From the NCBI GenBank assembly GCA_031292355.1, contig JARLHI010000054.1, forward strand, positions 310,001 through 374,000: 64,000 nucleotides of DNA, written 5' to 3'. Shown in pieces: positions 51,760-61,113 of the stretch. Position numbers and translations under genes: made by a program. Origin of the DNA: Candidatus Obscuribacterales bacterium. Lineage in GTDB: Bacteria > Cyanobacteriota > Vampirovibrionia > Obscuribacterales > Obscuribacteraceae. The first letter of the stretch is position 1. Each line of letters starts with the position of its first letter. Below the pieces are notes generated by a model. The model was not told where the DNA came from and did not search any database. It saw nothing but the letters and a program-made list of their open reading frames with translations.

Positions 51760-54453
51760 GTGAACGAAACGTCTGAGCCTAAAAACAATGTCGAAAACAG
51801 CCCCAAGCAAAATCCCAGTTTTGCTCGGACGGCTGCGGACAAAGTCGGTATCGGCAAGTCACAATCCCTTTTTACTCTGGTTCTGGTATCAACACTGGCC
51901 AGTAGTTTTATAGCGGCATATGTACTGATAGTCGGATTGTTCACGATTCATCGCCTGGAAGTCGACACTATCGGTGATGCAGCCGTGCAAGCAGCTCGCG
52001 AGATATCCGACATACAGATTGAAGATCCTTCCACAGGCACGATCAACTTGTGCGACTGGCGTGATCGAATTTCAATGTACCGAGCCGAAAAATCTTCAGC
52101 CCGCAGCATTTTTTCGCTGCGCAAAACTTTTGAGAAATTGGAAGAATTGGGACGACTCTCCAAAATCGACCTATTCGTCAAAATGGCTCAAAGAGATAAA
52201 AAGAAAGTCGAAATTCTTGAAAGCAAACTCGCGGACGCAGTTCAAGCAGCCGTTAGAGGGCAGTCGTCAGCACGCGATGGCCAAATTTTGAGCGAAGGGC
52301 AGGGCAGAGTATATGAACACATCAAATCACTGCTCATGTCGAACCGCTCGCCGCAAGAAGGTGGGCTCAGTCGGTTACAAATCAAATTAGGATATGTAGA
52401 CGCCAATGAGTTCAACACGCAAGGATTGCCGGTCACAATTGTAGACAGCAAATCCTTTGCCGAAGTCGCACCACATAAGGCACCAAATTTAGTTTTAGTA
52501 ACAGCTGAATTTCGCACCAAGCAAAAGGACGGGCAATCAGCGCCCGAAGTCATCACAAAGACTGCTTGTGCCTTCATCAAGCCGCAATCTGACAACAGTT
52601 ATCGCTGCCTTTTTGCTCTGACGTTTCCACAGGGCATGCCACCAAACGCACGCAATGTTTTTTCTTTGATCAAAACTATTAGCTGGAAAAGCAAAGGCAC
52701 CTGGCGTCAGGTAATTGGCAATGAGGTGCCTGGCAACGGTAGCCTGGCACCGCCCTTAGAACCATCATTGCCAGAGATGAGTCCAGCGGACGCACTTTGT
52801 GTGGCGTTATACGACTGGCTCAAGTATGTGGGTCCAGACTTTCAACCAGAAACCGTCGTGGCCTGCTTTAAACAGAACTGGGAGACGGGCGCTCAAATTA
52901 ATTCTTCCAACCTCGAGGGCAAAGCTTCTTCATTTGGTGTCACCGATGACCAAATTAACAGTTGCGTAGCCAGAGACACGGGCGCCAGGGACTATGCCTT
53001 TCTATATCAAAGCAATCCCAATGGAGTGGGACAAATAGCTCTGAGCAAAGCATTTCAAATCACTCAGCTAAATGAGCTGCCGCAAGCGAACCATAACTTT
53101 CCGGCTAATTCATTTCCTTTATTTATAGACAGCACGGGGAATTGCACTATTGTTGGTACTAAAAATTTCGACAAAGTGCTGTTGCACAATTTCTTCAAAG
53201 ACCTCAAAGCCACCAATCTTGCCGCTCTGGAATCATTTTCGGCGGCGAAATCTTTGCATGAACAAAGCATTAATGCGCTCTATCAGCTGTCGCAAAGACA
53301 AATGATCGAGCAGCAAGAACTCGCCTCGCTCAAGCATAGGCTGGTTAATATTTCACGTGCAGTATTTGTTTCCATCGATAGTAGATCCGAAGTCAAGGCG
53401 ATGCAAGAATCTGCAGACGAAAAAAAGAGAGCGCTCGAAAAAGAACTAATTGAAAAGCGCATGGTCGAACTCAAAGAAATAATAGATGAAGACGAAAAAG
53501 AGCGACTTTACAATGTCAGTCTGCAACACAGGACAAGTGTCGTTGCTCAAAACGCCAATCGTATTCAAACGAGCACATACGAGCTGTGTGCCAATCTTTC
53601 TAAGTTTTGTCGCGATGGCCTTTTTGCCATCACTCCTGGTGGCTATCTGGTCGGACAAAACACAATTTTTATTCCTTTGACCAAACCGATTCTAGAAGCT
53701 GATTTACTTGAATCTATTGATAGCGACAAGGGTAAACATGTTGAATCTGAAGAAAAACCATTGCGCCCGCAAATAATACAAGAAGCGAATAACCCGGTCG
53801 TGCCACCTTACGATCCGTCAGTGGAAAATCCTTTGCAGTCGGGTGAAGATTCAAACAAGCTGATTATGTCCTGGTTGAAACCTGATTTACAAGTTTTCCT
53901 GACTGCCGAAAAAGCCTTTTCGAAACTGCAAAACGTGCGGGTTGGCAACGAAAGTCTGCAAGCAAAAATCACTGCCGGTAGTGTTCTGCCGAAAGTGACA
54001 AGTTGTATGCTGCTCTTTGATTCTCTCAATCTCAATAAAGACGATCCAAGCAAAGTCACTCCGCCCAGGTTAACGGGCAGTTACCCATTCTCTAATCTGG
54101 CTGTGCCTGTCAATCAAATGATTTATTACTGTGGCAAAGCAATGGCAACCGGTCAGCCACCTTCAGTGAACTGGTCGGTGTTGGCTCGGGATTTCGTTGC
54201 CTGCCAAGGCAATGTGGTCAAGAATAATTCGGCCACTGAATATGTAGGCGCTCCAGTTTCTGCCAATAATACGCAGTTCGCGCGTAGCTGGACAGCAGAC
54301 GCCAATAGCGAAAATCCGCCACTGGCAGGCGAATTTCAAATTCGCACACCACTGCCGGATCTCGCCAATGAATTCGAAGAGACTTATTTGACTAATCCAC
54401 TGAACGATTCTCAGACCGCTGAAATACCGCCAGTGCCGCCAGATATGCTCTAA
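51760..54453 (+). CDS. Large membrane-anchored coiled-coil protein of unknown function
   Basis: 897 residues, start GTG 51760. One membrane helix (about 36-66, SLFTLVLVSTLASSFIAAYVLIVGLF) follows a short cytoplasmic segment. The large extracytoplasmic part has helical charged stretches (about 130-190), a mid-region of mixed fold, and a long charged coiled coil at about 525-585 (ESADEKKRALEKELIEKRMVE). The C terminus is Pro-rich (AEIPPVPPDML). No domain was recognised. It ends overlapping the stop of the convergent phasin-like gene by four bases. Confidence 0.65.
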   Translation: MNETSEPKNNVENSPKQNPSFARTAADKVGIGKSQSLFTLVLVSTLASSFIAAYVLIVGLFTIHRLEVDTIGDAAVQAAREISDIQIEDPSTGTINLCDWRDRISMYRAEKSSARSIFSLRKTFEKLEELGRLSKIDLFVKMAQRDKKKVEILESKLADAVQAAVRGQSSARDGQILSEGQGRVYEHIKSLLMSNRSPQEGGLSRLQIKLGYVDANEFNTQGLPVTIVDSKSFAEVAPHKAPNLVLVTAEFRTKQKDGQSAPEVITKTACAFIKPQSDNSYRCLFALTFPQGMPPNARNVFSLIKTISWKSKGTWRQVIGNEVPGNGSLAPPLEPSLPEMSPADALCVALYDWLKYVGPDFQPETVVACFKQNWETGAQINSSNLEGKASSFGVTDDQINSCVARDTGARDYAFLYQSNPNGVGQIALSKAFQITQLNELPQANHNFPANSFPLFIDSTGNCTIVGTKNFDKVLLHNFFKDLKATNLAALESFSAAKSLHEQSINALYQLSQRQMIEQQELASLKHRLVNISRAVFVSIDSRSEVKAMQESADEKKRALEKELIEKRMVELKEIIDEDEKERLYNVSLQHRTSVVAQNANRIQTSTYELCANLSKFCRDGLFAITPGGYLVGQNTIFIPLTKPILEADLLESIDSDKGKHVESEEKPLRPQIIQEANNPVVPPYDPSVENPLQSGEDSNKLIMSWLKPDLQVFLTAEKAFSKLQNVRVGNESLQAKITAGSVLPKVTSCMLLFDSLNLNKDDPSKVTPPRLTGSYPFSNLAVPVNQMIYYCGKAMATGQPPSVNWSVLARDFVACQGNVVKNNSATEYVGAPVSANNTQFARSWTADANSENPPLAGEFQIRTPLPDLANEFEETYLTNPLNDSQTAEIPPVPPDML

Positions 54454-54902
54454 CTGTGATTTTCTTGAGATTTTTTCTTGGAACGCTTCTTTGATTGATG
54501 ATCATCCGAAGATTCATCTTCGTTGGATTCAGCATGCTCGCTTGGTCCGTGCACTGCTTCTTCTAAAGCGGCAATACGCTCGTGCAATTCTTCAATTTCT
54601 TCGCGCGTAGCCAGACCAAATTCCTTAACGGCTTTCTTTGTGCTGTCCTGGAATTTGTGTGAAGCCTTTTTCTCAACATCGACAGTGCGCTTGGTCGCTT
54701 CATCTTGCAAGCTTTTGAGATACTGCTGGAACGATTCGGTTTTGTCTTTGCCCTTGCCTTCGAGGTCAGTAAGAAGGTCTTGACCGACTTTGACAAGGTC
54801 ATTCATGGCATCGTTTAGAGCCGATTTGACTCGCTCAACGTTGGTGGAAGCTCCGACGCCGGCTAAAACTGCCTTCTTCAAAAGTTTTGTACGCTCGCTC
54901 AT
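54450..54902 (-). CDS. Phasin-like (poly(3-hydroxyalkanoate) granule-associated) protein
   Basis: 150 residues, entirely helical and charged. The first part (KKAVLAGVGASTNVERVKSALNDAMNDLVKVGQ) and the end of the helix with GLATREEIEELHERIAALEEAV resemble PhaF/PhaI-type phasins and the related poly(hydroxyalkanoate) granule-associated family. These coat polymer granules. The tail is Asp/Ser/Lys-rich (SKKRSKKKSQ). No polymer synthase gene is nearby, so a different helical scaffold role remains possible. Confidence 0.6.
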   Translation of the reverse strand: MSERTKLLKKAVLAGVGASTNVERVKSALNDAMNDLVKVGQDLLTDLEGKGKDKTESFQQYLKSLQDEATKRTVDVEKKASHKFQDSTKKAVKEFGLATREEIEELHERIAALEEAVHGPSEHAESNEDESSDDHQSKKRSKKKSQENHS

Positions 54903-55259
54903 TATTCTTCTCCGTTATCGCTCGAATTTTGTGGATTGAGCGCCATAGTCGCTAAAAGGGGGTTGCCATGACTCAATTAAGAGTCTAATTCTAAATCTTT
55001 ATAAATGATTGTAGCTGCGCCAGATTTAGAACGGCAAAAATTTCACAAAGAGATCAAATACATAACTCGAAAGTATTCTTCTAAATGCTGGTCAAGCCGG
55101 GATAAAATGGAAAGTTAGGCAGCTGAAAAAAGTCTGTCGCAAAAGTTCATTTGCCAACCAGAGCTTGTCATGAGCACGTGGATGGCATCTTGGCGGTTAG
55201 CGACTGGCAAAAGTCAGAGCCAGTGAGATCGTTGCAGTCAAAGATTCGAGGAGAAGTAT
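54903..55259. other. 357-base intergenic region upstream of polA
   Basis: No coding frame was seen. It holds the divergent start regions of the phasin-like gene and polA. A small inverted repeat GACTC-N6-GAGTC lies at about 54970-54985. A GAGGAG site precedes the polA ATG. No convincing promoter pair was found by eye. Confidence 0.45.
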
Positions 55260-58200
55260 ATGCAAGCAGGCGAAAATTTAGTGCTTGTAGACGGAAGCTC
55301 ACTGGCTTTTAGAAGTTTTTTCGCCCTGTTTAAATCGGGCTTGCGCCGCCAGGATGGCGTTCCAACCTGGGCGGTTTACGGCTTTTTTAATTCGTTTTTT
55401 GACTTTATCGAGCGCAAAAAACCAGATGGCGTAGCCATGTGCTTTGACCTTGCCGAACCCACCTTTCGCCATGAAGCATCTGCCGACTACAAAGCCAATC
55501 GCTCCGCTATGCCAGACGATCTGGCCGTGCAATGGCCAATCATCCGACAGGGCGTCGAGCTACTAGGCATTCCTTTATACGAAATGGCGGGATTCGAGGC
55601 AGACGACGTCATTGGCACAGTGGCAAAATTAGCTGAAGCTCGCGGCATTCAAGTACAAATTTTAACCGGCGACAAAGATGCATTTCAGCTTGTAGACAAT
55701 GAGTCACGCTCAATTAAAGTTCTGATGCCGGGTCGCCCCGGCAAGGGCGAAATACTAGAATTTGGTCGAGCCGAAGTTTTTGAAAAACTAGGCGTTTGGC
55801 CAGAACAAGTTATTGATTACAAAGGCTTATGCGGTGACGCTTCAGACAATATTCCGGGCGTCAAAGGTATTGGTCCAGTCACTGCCGTAGGACTCCTCAA
55901 AGAGTATGGCAATATCGAAGGCATCTACGAAAATCTGGAGAAAATCAAATCCAAATCAGTCAAACAGAAATTGATTGACGGCAAGGAGAGCGCTTTCCAT
56001 AGCAAGATGCTGGCGACGATTGTGCTCGATGTACCATTAGAGTTTGATTTTGACCACTGCCAGTTAAATCTGCCATCTGTCAGCGCTGTCACTAAGTTTT
56101 TTACGGACCTCGAATTTAAAAATCTGGTCGGTCGTCTCAATAAAATATTACCGCGCTTCAATCCATCAGAAGAAGTTTCGGCAGAACCTGCAACTAGTCT
56201 GATTTCCGAAAGGAGTCCTGAAAGCAAGCGCGCTGAAATTGGCTTTGAGACAGCCTCCGATTCTGAACTAAGCGGTGAATTCAATGCCGCAGTAACTGGG
56301 CATGATTTGGCGCTACCTTTGGAGTTAGCAGCTCTTAAAGCGACAGCAACATTGGCACCACTAACAACAGCAATCCCCAAAGAACCGCTGATCAAAATAT
56401 CTGCTTTTCACGAACCAACTATTGTCACGACAACCGAACAACTCAAGAATTTGATCGCTAAGATCAAAGAACAGAGTGCTTTCTCTATCGAGCTGGAAAC
56501 AGCCACTGGCTATGCCTTTGATACCGAGATTGTGGGCTTTTCGCTAGCCTATTCCAATGGCCTACATTTTGTGGCAGGACAAGATGGGCAAGCTGGCGAT
56601 TTGCAGATGTCTGAATCCTACACACCAGAAAACTGGCAAATTGATACAGCCTACATTCCAATCAAACAAGAAGGTGGTCTCAACACTGATGGTTTGAGCC
56701 AGACAGAAGCTTTGGCTTTATTGAAACCCTTATTTGAAGACTCTGGGATTGGCAAAATCGTACAGGAATGCAAATTCAAAATGAATGTGTTTGCAGCAAG
56801 CGGTATTGAATTAAAGCCAGTTGTCTTCGATCCAGTTCTTGCAAGCTACTTGGTTAACCCAGCCGACAAGCACAGTCTTAAGGATCAAGCGGAAAAGCTG
56901 CTTGGCTATTCAACGGTAAGAGCAACAGAATCTGTCGGTGTCTCAAAAAAACAATTGACCATAAATTTCGCCCAGGTCGATAAAGTGGCATCATGTGCAG
57001 CCGATGACGCGCGCATCACCCTGGAGTTGACTCGCTATTATTTAGAAACACTCGATTTCGATCAAAAATATTTGCTCAACGAAATGGAGCTACCACTGGC
57101 AGCGGTGCTCGCAAAAATGGAGCAAACCGGTGTCAGCCTGGATTTGAACTACTTAGCCGAGCTATCGACCGAATTGACGCGCGAATTGACCAGACTGGAG
57201 CTCGAAATCTTTGGACTGGCAAATCACTCTTTCAACATCAATTCCACGCAACAACTGCAAAAAGTGCTCTTTGAAGAACTTGGCTTAAAATCCAAAGGCA
57301 AGACTAAAACTGGCTTCTCTACTGATTCTTCCGTACTGGAGGCGCTTTCATCCGAGCACGAAATAGTTCCCAAAATTCTTGAATACAGACAATTATCCAA
57401 ACTGCGCTCGACATATGTTGATGCATTGCCACCACAAGTTTTGAAAAGCTCTGGTCGTTTGCATGGCGAATTCAATCAAACGACAACCAGCACTGGACGT
57501 CTATCAAGCTCCAACCCAAATTTGCAAAACATTCCCATAAAAACCGAGTGGGGCCGGCGTATTCGTCGCGCCTTCGTACCGGCTAAAGAAGATTTTGTCT
57601 TACTTTCAGCCGACTATTCACAAATTGAATTACGCATGCTCGCTCATATGTCAGCCGACGAAATTCTCATTGATGCTTTCGAAAAAAATCAAGACATTCA
57701 TGCCCGCACATCAGGTGAAATCTTCGACACCCCAGTCGAGCAAGTAACGTCCGACATGCGACGCATCGGCAAGACCCTCAATTTTGCTCTCGTCTATCAA
57801 CAGGGCGCCTTTGCCACAGCCAGAGGGCTTGGCATCACAAACAAAGAAGCTCAAGCTTTCATCGATAAGTATTTCACTCGCTACCCCAAGGTCAAAGGCT
57901 TTATGACTAAAACAGTCGATGAAGCCAGAGAAAGTGGTTATGTCAGCACCCTCTGGGGGCGCAAACGTCACTTCCGTTTTCTCAACGATCGCTCCGAAGC
58001 CGTCCGCAAAGCCGACGAAAGAGCGGCCTGCAATGCCCCCATTCAAGGCAGCGCGGCCGACTTGATGAAGCTCGCCATGATTCGCCTCGATCAGGAATTG
58101 ACGAAGGCGAATGTAAAAGCCAAATTGATTTTGCAAGTGCATGACGAACTGGTGCTCGAAGTGCCCAAAGACGAAATTGAAATCGTCACCGAACTCGTCA

Positions 58201-58286
58201 AAAAATCAATGCAATACGACCAGCCGCTCATTGTGCCGCTGAGAGTCGATATTGGTACTGGTCCTAACTGGATGGACGCAAAATAA
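55260..58286 (+). CDS. polA: DNA polymerase I
   Basis: 1008 residues, longer than E. coli PolA (928) because of a linker at about 305-380. The N-terminal 5' nuclease is intact (GFEADDVIGT, GDKDAFQLV, SDNIPGVKGIGPVTA). The 3'-5' exonuclease domain is degenerate: the first Asp-x-Glu site reads ELE (411-413) and the next Asp site reads KFK (505-507), so proofreading is probably lost. The polymerase domain is intact: motif A with Asp785 (ADYSQIELRML), O-helix with Lys838 and Tyr846, and motif C VHDELV with Asp962. The residue after the O-helix Tyr is Gln, where E. coli has Gly. Confidence 0.96.
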   Translation: MQAGENLVLVDGSSLAFRSFFALFKSGLRRQDGVPTWAVYGFFNSFFDFIERKKPDGVAMCFDLAEPTFRHEASADYKANRSAMPDDLAVQWPIIRQGVELLGIPLYEMAGFEADDVIGTVAKLAEARGIQVQILTGDKDAFQLVDNESRSIKVLMPGRPGKGEILEFGRAEVFEKLGVWPEQVIDYKGLCGDASDNIPGVKGIGPVTAVGLLKEYGNIEGIYENLEKIKSKSVKQKLIDGKESAFHSKMLATIVLDVPLEFDFDHCQLNLPSVSAVTKFFTDLEFKNLVGRLNKILPRFNPSEEVSAEPATSLISERSPESKRAEIGFETASDSELSGEFNAAVTGHDLALPLELAALKATATLAPLTTAIPKEPLIKISAFHEPTIVTTTEQLKNLIAKIKEQSAFSIELETATGYAFDTEIVGFSLAYSNGLHFVAGQDGQAGDLQMSESYTPENWQIDTAYIPIKQEGGLNTDGLSQTEALALLKPLFEDSGIGKIVQECKFKMNVFAASGIELKPVVFDPVLASYLVNPADKHSLKDQAEKLLGYSTVRATESVGVSKKQLTINFAQVDKVASCAADDARITLELTRYYLETLDFDQKYLLNEMELPLAAVLAKMEQTGVSLDLNYLAELSTELTRELTRLELEIFGLANHSFNINSTQQLQKVLFEELGLKSKGKTKTGFSTDSSVLEALSSEHEIVPKILEYRQLSKLRSTYVDALPPQVLKSSGRLHGEFNQTTTSTGRLSSSNPNLQNIPIKTEWGRRIRRAFVPAKEDFVLLSADYSQIELRMLAHMSADEILIDAFEKNQDIHARTSGEIFDTPVEQVTSDMRRIGKTLNFALVYQQGAFATARGLGITNKEAQAFIDKYFTRYPKVKGFMTKTVDEARESGYVSTLWGRKRHFRFLNDRSEAVRKADERAACNAPIQGSAADLMKLAMIRLDQELTKANVKAKLILQVHDELVLEVPKDEIEIVTELVKKSMQYDQPLIVPLRVDIGTGPNWMDAK

Positions 58287-58311
58287 ACTGGCGTCCTTTC
58301 ACGAATAGCTC

Positions 58312-59742
58312 TTATGCTTCGACTTTCTCTTCGGCTTTGGTCTCGGGAAGCACTGCATTTTTGACTGCTTGTCCTAATTTGCTGTGGCGGAAACCATATG
58401 AGAAATAAATGAGCAATCCCAATGGCAAAGTCACAGAATAAAGCTTGAGCACCATCGGCTCCAGGTGCGTCGTCAACACAGAGCAGCCAATTATGGCAAT
58501 CAAAGAAACAATTGGATTAACCAGTTTCAATCGCAGAGCGCCAATACCAACAAAAATAAACGCCACAAGTGTTCCTAAAACCATCATGTGGGCGATTTCA
58601 CCAAAAGGGACAAAGCCCGCAGTCAACGCAACAATTGTGCCATTAAGTGCGATGCCAACCGTGGGATTACCTTTGTTGACCTTGGCAAATATAGGCGGAA
58701 GTAGCCCATCTTCAGCCATATTGCGGAAGATTCTTGGTCCCCCCATGCACAACACGAGAAGCACATTGAATATGCCAAGGACGGCACCAAATGAAATGAA
58801 CTTAGCGCACCAACCTTCACCAGCTGCTGAAAGCAATTGAGCAAGTGGTGCAGCGGCCTCAGAGCCAACGAAAAGTGTGTTCTCATGCCCATTGATAAAG
58901 CACGGAGCAAGACCAGTTGCTACTGCCATAACGAGAACATAGAGCAAGGCAACGAGGATAACGCACGTATAGGTGGCTGCTTTAGTGTCTTTTACCGATT
59001 TTGATTCTCTAGCAAAAGTGAAAAGGGCATCAAAGCCAACATAAGGAAAAACAGCAAGTGCTGCCCCGCTCAAAACGCCATCCCAGCCCTTCGGCATGAA
59101 AGGTGTCCAATTGGCAGGATTGACATGTTTGAAGCCGACGGCAAGAAATGTCGCAAGCAAAGTCAATTTCAGAATTACCAGGAACAAATTGAGCTTGGCT
59201 GATTTAGCCACTCCGCCTAGAATCAAAATTAGTGTGACTACGCCGATGACAGACATAGAGACAACATTGCAGCCCAAATGGAAAGCGCCATCGACTATTT
59301 TCGAGCCACAAAAGAATTCGGGCAAAGTGTAGCCGACAGCGTTTTTGAGATATTCGCCCCAGGCCACTGCCACGGCTGACGAACCCAGAGAATATTCTAG
59401 AAACAAGCCAAAAGCGACAATCCAGGCGAACAATTCACCCAATGAATGATAGACATAGCTGTAGGCAGAAACGCCATTAGTGACGCGTGACGAGAATTTT
59501 TCGTAGCACATTGCCACGGCAACGATAACGAGTCCAGTAATTAAAAAAGAAAGAATACCTGCTGGACCAGCTTTGCTGGCAATGATGCCAGGCATGGCAA
59601 AAATTCCTGCGCCAATTGTGGCGCCGATGCCGAGGGCCGTGAGCATTACCCAGTTCAAATGTTTGGGTGTTGAACCATGGTCGTCATCGGACGTAGCCGG
59701 GCTGCGACGCATCAAAGAAGCCACTAAAGACATTTTCGCCAC
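58312..59742 (-). CDS. APC-family amino-acid permease
   Basis: 476 residues with about twelve to fourteen membrane helices. The LGIGATIGAGIFAMPG block in helix 1 is the substrate-binding signature of amino acid-polyamine-organocation carriers, and WGEYLKNAVGYTLPEF with FVGIGALRLK belongs to the cationic amino-acid transporter-like branch. It imports or exchanges amino acids, the specific one unreadable. It stands alone, convergent with polA. Confidence 0.88.
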   Translation of the reverse strand: MAKMSLVASLMRRSPATSDDDHGSTPKHLNWVMLTALGIGATIGAGIFAMPGIIASKAGPAGILSFLITGLVIVAVAMCYEKFSSRVTNGVSAYSYVYHSLGELFAWIVAFGLFLEYSLGSSAVAVAWGEYLKNAVGYTLPEFFCGSKIVDGAFHLGCNVVSMSVIGVVTLILILGGVAKSAKLNLFLVILKLTLLATFLAVGFKHVNPANWTPFMPKGWDGVLSGAALAVFPYVGFDALFTFARESKSVKDTKAATYTCVILVALLYVLVMAVATGLAPCFINGHENTLFVGSEAAAPLAQLLSAAGEGWCAKFISFGAVLGIFNVLLVLCMGGPRIFRNMAEDGLLPPIFAKVNKGNPTVGIALNGTIVALTAGFVPFGEIAHMMVLGTLVAFIFVGIGALRLKLVNPIVSLIAIIGCSVLTTHLEPMVLKLYSVTLPLGLLIYFSYGFRHSKLGQAVKNAVLPETKAEEKVEA

Positions 59743-59825
59743 CTGAAACTAAAGCTGAAAGCATGAATCCTGAGAAATGCTAGCATGGCAAGCTTAGAAT
59801 CTTTACTTAGTGCGAGGGTTTTCAT

Positions 59826-61091
59826 ATGCCAGTCGAAAAAGCAGCGGTCATCGGAGCTGGAGCAATGGGCTCAGGAATCGCTATGGTACTCAGCCAGGCG
59901 GGCATTAAGGTAGTTTTGAAAGACGTCGAACAATCTTTTGTCGACCGCGGGCTTGCCAATATCAAACGAATGTATGACTCCCGCGTCAAGAAAGAAGTCA
60001 TGACCCAGGCTGAAGCTGACAAGCACTTTGCCTTGGTCTCGGGCACAACGACTTACGATGAATTTAAAGATGTAGATTTAGTGATTGAGGCTGCTCTCGA
60101 ACTGATCAACGTAAAAGTGGAGATTTTTCAGGAGCTGGACAAAATCTGCAAGCCGCAGGCAATTCTTGCCAGCAACACATCTGCACTTTCGATTTCTGAA
60201 ATTGGCTCTGCCACAAAACGTCCCGACAAAGTTGTGGGCATGCACTTTTTCAATCCAGCTCAGTTCATGAAACTGGTTGAGGTCATTCCTGGCGTCAAGA
60301 CATCGAATGAAACAGTGGCAGCAGCCCAGCAGTTGTGCAAGAAGATGGGAAAAACTGCTGTGCGCGTAGAGGAGTGCCCGGGCTTTCTCGTCAATCGCGT
60401 TCTCTTTCCTTATTTAAATGAAGCACTATGGGCGCTGCAGGAAGGCTACAAGCCCGAAGTCATAGATGAGGCGGTGGTCGCCTTTGGACTGCCTATGGGA
60501 CCTTTGACATTGCTCGATATGACCGGCATTGACGTCTGTGCTCACGTCAACGAATTCTTATATGGCGAATATGGTCCTCGATTTGAAACAGCCCCTGTTT
60601 TGAAAGCACTGATGCAGGCAGGACACCTCGGTCAAAAGACTGGCGCCGGTATTTATCTACACGTCAAAGGACAAGTGCCCAATAAGGATGAGCCCAAGCA
60701 ACTGAATCCGGCGCTAGCTGGCATTCTGGAGTCTGTGGGCAAGGGGCATTCCTTGAAAAATGGAGCGGCAACCAAATTCGACGCTTTGCGAGTTGTGTTA
60801 CCGATGTTCAACGAAGCTGTATATGCAATTGGTGAAAATGTGGTACATCACTCTGATGTAGATGTAGCGATGGAGTGTGGAACTGGTTTAAAGCGCGGAC
60901 TGCTCAGCCTGGCTAAAGAAAAGGGGCTTGCTGCCTGTCTCAACGATCTCAGCGCCTACCAGGAAAAACATGGTGAGAGATTTCGACCAGCCTGGTTGCT
61001 GAGAAAGTTAGTCAGAGCGAATATTCATGATTTTTCGGATTTTTCAAATTTTTCAAAGACGACAGAAGCAACACCACAGACGGTGCACTGA
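59826..61091 (+). CDS. 3-hydroxyacyl-CoA dehydrogenase
   Basis: 421 residues. The NAD-binding fold starts with AAVIGAGAMGSGIAMVLSQAG, and conserved parts follow: DLVIEAALE, LASNTSALSISEI, GMHFFNPAQFMKLVEVI (catalytic His), GFLVNRVLFPYLNEA. The family's single-domain form is about 280 residues; here a second 3HCDH C-terminal domain follows (LRVVLPMFNEAVYAIGENV, GTGLKRGLLSLA). It oxidises or reduces 3-hydroxyacyl-CoA in fatty-acid or butyrate/poly-hydroxyalkanoate metabolism. GAGGG precedes the ATG. Confidence 0.9.
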   Translation: MPVEKAAVIGAGAMGSGIAMVLSQAGIKVVLKDVEQSFVDRGLANIKRMYDSRVKKEVMTQAEADKHFALVSGTTTYDEFKDVDLVIEAALELINVKVEIFQELDKICKPQAILASNTSALSISEIGSATKRPDKVVGMHFFNPAQFMKLVEVIPGVKTSNETVAAAQQLCKKMGKTAVRVEECPGFLVNRVLFPYLNEALWALQEGYKPEVIDEAVVAFGLPMGPLTLLDMTGIDVCAHVNEFLYGEYGPRFETAPVLKALMQAGHLGQKTGAGIYLHVKGQVPNKDEPKQLNPALAGILESVGKGHSLKNGAATKFDALRVVLPMFNEAVYAIGENVVHHSDVDVAMECGTGLKRGLLSLAKEKGLAACLNDLSAYQEKHGERFRPAWLLRKLVRANIHDFSDFSNFSKTTEATPQTVH

Positions 61092-61113
61092 TAATTTCAG
61101 AAAGGCAAAATAA

